Source: Pseudoneurospora amorphoporcata (Eukaryota; Ascomycota; Sordariomycetes; Sordariales; Sordariaceae). Taken from it: DNA of 64,000 nt. The notes below the pieces were generated by a model that was not told the origin of the DNA, did not search any database, and saw nothing but the letters and a program-made list of their open reading frames with translations. The stretch lies in NCBI GenBank assembly GCA_033297205.1, contig MU859101.1:1-64000 (forward strand), given 5' to 3'. The stretch's first letter is position 1, and the number at the start of each line of letters is the position of its first letter. Of the stretch, positions 59,483 through 64,000 are shown piece by piece. The position numbers and the translations under genes are program-made.

Positions 59483-62206
59483 TCAAACAAGGTAAAACTC
59501 CCTCTTCTCCCCTTCCAACCTGCCCTCCAACTCCCCATCCATGATCCCATCACAATACGCCTCCCCAACAAAGGTATAATACCTATCACCACTCTGTTCT
59601 TCTTCTGAAGCCACTACCGGCCTAATGGCAAACGGTACTCTTTCCCCGCAAAAAACAACAACCAAATCACCCGGCCGAACATGTTCCGGCGCCATGCCCA
59701 GGTACCCTTTCTCTCTCGTCACGAACGGCCTTTTGCCACCCATCCGGCCTGCGTCGAATATGTAAGAACCGGGAGTGACGTTCAGCTCTAGCCATCGGTC
59801 TTTTATGGGATCGGAAGAGTCCATGAGGCCCTCGCAGTGCGTTTTGCTAAATGCGATAGTACCTGTGCCGGTGGTGGTGGTGGCGCCGTTCCCTCCAGCT
59901 CCTGGACTGGGATTGGTGCTAAAGTTGAGGATGTCACTGGGGTAGAGGACAATTGTGTTGCTTGATTGGGGGTTCTGCGGGTCTCGGTAGTGGGATGGAG
60001 GTTTGTTGGGGTCGGCCAAGATGACTTGTATGTGGTTTGCTGGTGGATGGGATGGAGATGATGTCGTCGGGTCTGGGGTCTCGCGGGAGGAGGGAATGAT
60101 CTCTGTGTTGCTTGATGATGAGGGAGACTCTGAAGCTGTAACGGCTTGTTGATGGTTCAGGTTTTGAGCGGCAACTTCTGAACGGCTGCTAGCGATAAGC
60201 ACACGTCCTGAGTCGGGTATGCTTGACCCCGGGATATCGTGGAGCATTATCCCTCGGTCTTTGACGAACTGTCGCAGCTCTGGGCTCAAATCTCCTCCTC
60301 CATCTTGCTCTTCATCCCCGTTCAACAAAATATTGACACGGCAAAACTCAAGCAGCTCTTGGAAAGCTGACAGAGTGGTAGACGTTGCGGGCTTCCTGGA
60401 CACAAAAGCTGAAAACGGCTTCCATGGGGCCCATTCTCCGGATTGGCCGTGGTAACGACGATCTCCCACGGCCAGACGCCAGAAGGCCTCATCAAGCCTG
60501 GAAGAAGTTGGGTAGATATCACCGCCCTTGTCGCTGGAAATATTCCATAGTCGCATCAGTGACTCAGAATATTTGACAATCAGGTCAGGCGTGCGGTTGG
60601 TGCTTGAGGGCCATGGTTGCCCCAAGTCTTCAACCTTGTCAACAACAACGCCACGGAGACCAAGGACCGCAGGGTTTGAGGTTGGCATAATCTCGGCTGT
60701 TAGAAACTTTCCGCACGCCGAGTAATCTGTCTCCAACGCCAGACTGCACTCGGTATCATTTGCCCAGTCCGGCACCCACGACGGCAGAGATGCCAACTGG
60801 ACACTATCAACTCCGTCGTCGTCATCAACATTCGTCTTTGGAAACTGCGCAAAGCGAAGAACATGAAGCTGCGACTCCTTCTGAATGATAGCTCGCGCCA
60901 CCTGGGTTAGAACCTCGGCTGTCGATGTCGATCTCCTATAATCCGGCCTAATGTCCAAATGCTCAGCATCGTTCGCTAGACCCAGTAACCCATAAATCCT
61001 ATCGCGATACTTTGTAGCTTGCGGAACCACGCGATCAGCGGCCGTACTAGCGGACGTGAACATCCTCTCGAGCAGATTACGCAACGGTGTCCGTCTTCCC
61101 TGTCTCTGCCACAGCCTCATCCCAAATAAGTGTCCCAACCTTACCGGCATTCGCTCCGCCGGCACCGACTGAAGCAACGCAAGACTCTCAGCGATCTCCT
61201 CGCGCATCGGCAGAGCATACACGTTCGCTCTAATTCGATCAAAAAGCAGAAACAGCTCTTGCGCCAGACACAGAAGCTCGCCAAACGTCATGGTGCGTCC
61301 ACACGCCACGAGGACATGCTTGTTGAGACAAAACTCCTGTATCACCCACACCCTCGAAAACCAGCTTCTCTTCAGCCAAGCCTCCAGCTTGCCGGACACC
61401 GCCAGCGGGACAAACACGGGTATGACCTTTCTCAGCAGCTCCTTCACCTCGGGCGTTGCCAGCTTATCAAAGAGGGCCTCGTCAGGGTTAGGCACCCAGT
61501 TTACCGGCGGCCCACCAAGCACTCCCGAGTGCATAGTCAAGTATCCCATCACCGCCAAGCCCTGCATCACTTCATCGCAGGCATCCGCATCGGGACCGAG
61601 CCATACAAGGACTTTATCCGCTAGCGAGTAGATCTCCCTCATGAGCTGCACCTGAAAGCCCTTTTCTTGATCGTCGTCCTGGTTGATGCAAATCTGATCG
61701 ATCCAGAGCGCCGGCGGATGGGTTTGCCCCCAGCGGCAGTTGAACCGGCAAAGGGTGCGCAGGCAGGTGTCTAGGGTGGGTGTGATGCTAAGAAAGGGTG
61801 CGTTTTCATAAAGGTCCTGGGAAATCTGGCCCTTGTCGGGGTCATGATGGTTTTCTTTGAGGGTTTGGAACTGGGATTGGGGAATGATTCGTATGCGACG
61901 GGACTTGGTGCCTTCGCCCCATGCGTAGGAGAGGGCGGTGTATAAGGGCGGTGGCGGTGGCGGTGGGGGTGATGAGGAGGAGGAGGAGATGACGGAGGTG
62001 GTGTAGAGCGTGCAGTAGAGGTCTTCAGTGTCGGAGTGGTTATAGCTGGGGCAGATTTCTAGGAGACGGATGGTGGTGTTGGGGTCGGGGAGAGAGGCTG
62101 AGGTGTTGTAGTTGAAGCGGGGGGCTGAGGTTGAGGCGATGGGAGCTGAGGGGGAGGAAGGAGTGACGTTTGAGGGCAGTTGGATGTAGGGGTGTACGTG
62201 GCCCAT
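59483..62206 (-). CDS. HET-domain protein (heterokaryon incompatibility type)
   Basis: An intronless gene for 907 residues on the minus strand. The frame is open to 62278, but the first ATG is at 62206 (MGHVHPYIQLPS). The HET domain begins near residue 45 with TTIRLLEICPS and has its three usual motifs: LYTALSYAWGEG (88-99), ALWIDQICINQDDDQEKGFQ (166-185) and EIYSLADKVLVWLGPDADA (191-209). An eight-proline run precedes the first motif. The C-terminal region carries GYLGMAPEHVRPGDLVVVFC, RVPFAIRPV and FVGEAYCDGIMDGEL, the usual end of large HET proteins. HET domains trigger cell death when incompatible fungal strains fuse, but most members of this family have no known partner or phenotype, so function is inference. 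It lies within a direct repeat and next to a second HET gene. Confidence 0.92.
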   Translation of the reverse strand: MGHVHPYIQLPSNVTPSSPSAPIASTSAPRFNYNTSASLPDPNTTIRLLEICPSYNHSDTEDLYCTLYTTSVISSSSSSPPPPPPPPLYTALSYAWGEGTKSRRIRIIPQSQFQTLKENHHDPDKGQISQDLYENAPFLSITPTLDTCLRTLCRFNCRWGQTHPPALWIDQICINQDDDQEKGFQVQLMREIYSLADKVLVWLGPDADACDEVMQGLAVMGYLTMHSGVLGGPPVNWVPNPDEALFDKLATPEVKELLRKVIPVFVPLAVSGKLEAWLKRSWFSRVWVIQEFCLNKHVLVACGRTMTFGELLCLAQELFLLFDRIRANVYALPMREEIAESLALLQSVPAERMPVRLGHLFGMRLWQRQGRRTPLRNLLERMFTSASTAADRVVPQATKYRDRIYGLLGLANDAEHLDIRPDYRRSTSTAEVLTQVARAIIQKESQLHVLRFAQFPKTNVDDDDGVDSVQLASLPSWVPDWANDTECSLALETDYSACGKFLTAEIMPTSNPAVLGLRGVVVDKVEDLGQPWPSSTNRTPDLIVKYSESLMRLWNISSDKGGDIYPTSSRLDEAFWRLAVGDRRYHGQSGEWAPWKPFSAFVSRKPATSTTLSAFQELLEFCRVNILLNGDEEQDGGGDLSPELRQFVKDRGIMLHDIPGSSIPDSGRVLIASSRSEVAAQNLNHQQAVTASESPSSSSNTEIIPSSRETPDPTTSSPSHPPANHIQVILADPNKPPSHYRDPQNPQSSNTIVLYPSDILNFSTNPSPGAGGNGATTTTGTGTIAFSKTHCEGLMDSSDPIKDRWLELNVTPGSYIFDAGRMGGKRPFVTREKGYLGMAPEHVRPGDLVVVFCGERVPFAIRPVVASEEEQSGDRYYTFVGEAYCDGIMDGELEGRLEGEKREFYLV

Positions 62207-62802
62207 TGTGGTTGCTGAGAGGAGAATTTCATATGAGTGACTGATGGTAGGTGGAGTCCAAACACCAAAAGAGGGCAATTATGAAGCTATTCTCATATCA
62301 CATACCTAGCTTAGTGAAGATATTCGGCTGCTGAAGTGGCCAGTAAGTGTCTCAGTTTTCAACCGTCAGATTTGGACGTAAGCTGACACGTTTTTGTTGC
62401 GGGGAACTTGTTACGCCCGCTAAAGTGCCACCATTTTGGGTAGCGCCAAGCCTTTTCACTTCTCAACATAGTAGGTACCTCTAACTTATTGGAGAGGTTC
62501 GTTTGTCGAGTCCGCTGTGAGAAGCAAGCGAACCACAGGAAGAAGCTATCGTCACTTTCACAACTGTCTCCCTGTCGATGCACTCGCACCCCAGCAACGC
62601 AGGATTTTGTATACTTTTACTTGTCAGTCGGTCTGGTTGTAATCGGACTTGAAGTGTCATCGACCTCGAGTGTCGAGTATCAGCAGCATAGTATGTACAG
62701 ACGAGCGGCGGTGGTCGGGGAAGACAACAACTGAAACCGAAGATCGAGTGGGTATTCCCCTATCAGCCATCTGTCTGCCATATTCGGAACGGCAAATTCG
62801 GG

Positions 62803-62805
<3 letters not shown>

Positions 62806-62837
<32 letters not shown>
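62806..62837 (+). repeat. (AT)n microsatellite
   Basis: Sixteen alternating AT dinucleotides between the two HET genes. Confidence 0.9.
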
Positions 62838-62840
<3 letters not shown>

Positions 62841-62907
62841 GGAAGCCTTGTTCACAAAAGTGAAGGAGCCCGATTCGAATGTAAGATGGGAGTTGTGCAT
62901 TTGCTCT

Positions 62908-63038
62908 CACGTGCGGGGTGAGAGAAAGGAGGGGAAAGGGGGGTTAGGGTTGGACTGGCTGGCTCCTTCCAAACAAGTGAACATCATCGCACTTTCCCTC
63001 TAGACACTCGATCACACTTCGTCGGAGAAAACTCTTCA
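62908..63038 (+). repeat. right copy of direct repeat flanking the HET gene
   Basis: Same blocks as at 59142-59299, with the longest near-identical part at 62981-63038. Small indels separate the copies, so the duplication is not recent. Confidence 0.8.
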
Positions 63039-63557
63039 CATTCTGAAAATTGGCGGTAATTGAATATCGTCATCTTTTTATTGAACACACAATGCACTGC
63101 ACGACATTCTTCCCAACACTTGGTATGGCACAGCAAAACACCATGTCCGATTGTCACCACCTTCGATGATTAAGGCTGCCACACAGCTGTTGTGATAGGT
63201 CGACGCTGCTCACTGCAACCACCCGCCCAAAATTGCCGGAGGCCTCATATCTGACCAGGCTGAGAGTCCCAAGTCGGTATGCCTAACAGTTATTTGCTCA
63301 TCCCGCTCGTCGTACTCGTGATTCGACGCCACAACTGACACTTTTACAGTCACTTGCATACGCTCTGGTCAATATGGTGGCCCTGTATCACCTAACCGCA
63401 GGTTTTAAGGCTCGGGGCCCCGCTCTGAACACAGGAGCCCAGGCTATCCTCCACTCTCAGTTATTACTTCGAACACAAGTCACCCACGAATTTCGTCCTC
63501 TTATACCAGACACGATCCAGGACGCATCTTTCTACTAGTCAACGCAGTTCGTCACGC

Positions 63558-64000
63558 ATGTCTTCACCAAAGAACATGGAAAATACCATCAGAGAGGCCT
63601 TCAGCTACGACCTGATCCCTCTGCGCATTAAGTTGCCTGAAATCCGTCCGTCTCCTCGAGCTGTTCCCGGCGCCCGACTTCACCGACGATCTTTGGTGCA
63701 GACTATACACCGTCCTCATTGAGGAGTCTCTACAATACGCTGGAGACGGCCTTCCTTGCTCAAAGTGCTCCGTTAAAGATCCGCTCTGGTATATCAACCT
63801 TCAGCGCAGGTACGGCCGCGACGCCTGCCCAGGTTGTGGCCTGACAGAGGATTCCGGAGGGCCGTTTGAAACTCCATCGTACTGTGCCCTCTCATACGCC
63901 TGGGGCAATAGTACCAAATCCCACGAGATCACCACCAAGCCAGCCGAAGCCACGGACCGCGAGCATGGGGCCAGCTTAGCAGGTCGACCAATAAATGGCA
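63558..64000 (+). pseudogene. HET-domain gene, 5' part, apparently frameshifted; cut by window end
   Basis: An ATG at 63558 opens a frame (MSSPKNMENTIREAFSYDLI ...) that stops at a TGA at 63720-63722 after 54 codons. A second frame, open from about 63650 to the window end, carries clear HET sequence: a LLELFPAPDF start, a CSKC/CPGCG cysteine pair region and the first HET motif YCALSYAWGN. That second frame has no ATG of its own before the motif. The switch coincides with a 4-bp tandem duplication, CCGTCCGT, at 63644-63651. It could be a true inactivating lesion, strain polymorphism, an assembly error, or a gene with an upstream exon not seen. The rest of the gene lies outside the window. Confidence 0.6.

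Larger units (their letters stand above)
62207..63557. other. head-to-head region between two HET genes
   Basis: 1.35 kb between a minus-strand and a plus-strand HET gene. It contains a (TA)n run at 62806-62837, an AGGTACC motif near 62472 and the right copy of the direct repeat. No gene seen. Confidence 0.55.

Noticed and set aside
62207..62278. 24-codon upstream extension of the HET gene
   Set aside because: It lacks an ATG; the first ATG is at 62206.

Overview
This window is nuclear DNA of a filamentous ascomycete, most likely a Sordariaceae (Neurospora/Sordaria-like) genome. The evidence is the gene set, which reads as Sordariomycete orthologues (NOT1, TVP18, NTF2, AIM21, OMS1, seipin, SCYL2-type pseudokinase, mitochondrial BCAT, complex I ESSS, HET-domain genes); short introns of about 50-240 bp with GTRNGY donors and CTAAC/CTGAC branch motifs; pyrimidine-rich promoters; and gene-sparse intergenic stretches of up to about 6 kb. 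All product names come from reading the translated sequence and recalling families; no search was run.

Layout. 1-1099: remnant of an LTR retroelement, with one 635-bp LTR and the 3' end of a second. 3.1-10.0 kb: NOT1, the CCR4-NOT scaffold (+). 10-16.6 kb: no gene, very long homopolymer runs. 16.6-18.0 kb: GDS1-type winged-helix protein (+). 20.0-21.9 kb: IMPACT/UPF0029 protein (-), divergent from 22.4-23.9 kb OMS1-like mitochondrial methyltransferase (+). 25.1-28.9 kb: F-BAR/SH3 cytokinesis protein of the Cdc15/Imp2 type (+). 29.8-31.4 kb: seipin (-). 33.5-35.3 kb: DUF7918 protein (+). 37.2-38.2 kb: TVP18 (-). 40.0-41.0 kb: NTF2 (-, six exons). 41-46.6 kb: no recognised gene. 46.6-50.0 kb: AIM21-like actin-associated protein (+). 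51.3-54.4 kb: SCYL2-like pseudokinase (-). 55.7-57.0 kb: branched-chain aminotransferase (+). 58.1-58.6 kb: complex I ESSS/NDUFB11 subunit (-). 59.5-62.2 kb: HET-domain gene (-). 63.6 kb to the end: the start of a second HET-domain gene (+) that appears frameshifted.

The genes are mostly unrelated housekeeping functions arranged in alternating convergent and divergent pairs; I see no biosynthetic cluster. Loose themes are mitochondria (OMS1, BCAT, ESSS) and the cytoskeleton, endomembranes and nuclear transport (F-BAR, AIM21, SCYL2, TVP18, seipin, NTF2). The right edge is different: two HET genes, a shared flanking duplication and a frame lesion suggest a fast-evolving allorecognition locus. 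The most unusual non-coding signals are the series of stem-loops with near-identical 7-nt loops in the LTR, a heat-shock-element-like palindrome just upstream of the LTR TATA box, and six uninterrupted A or T runs of 28-91 nt.
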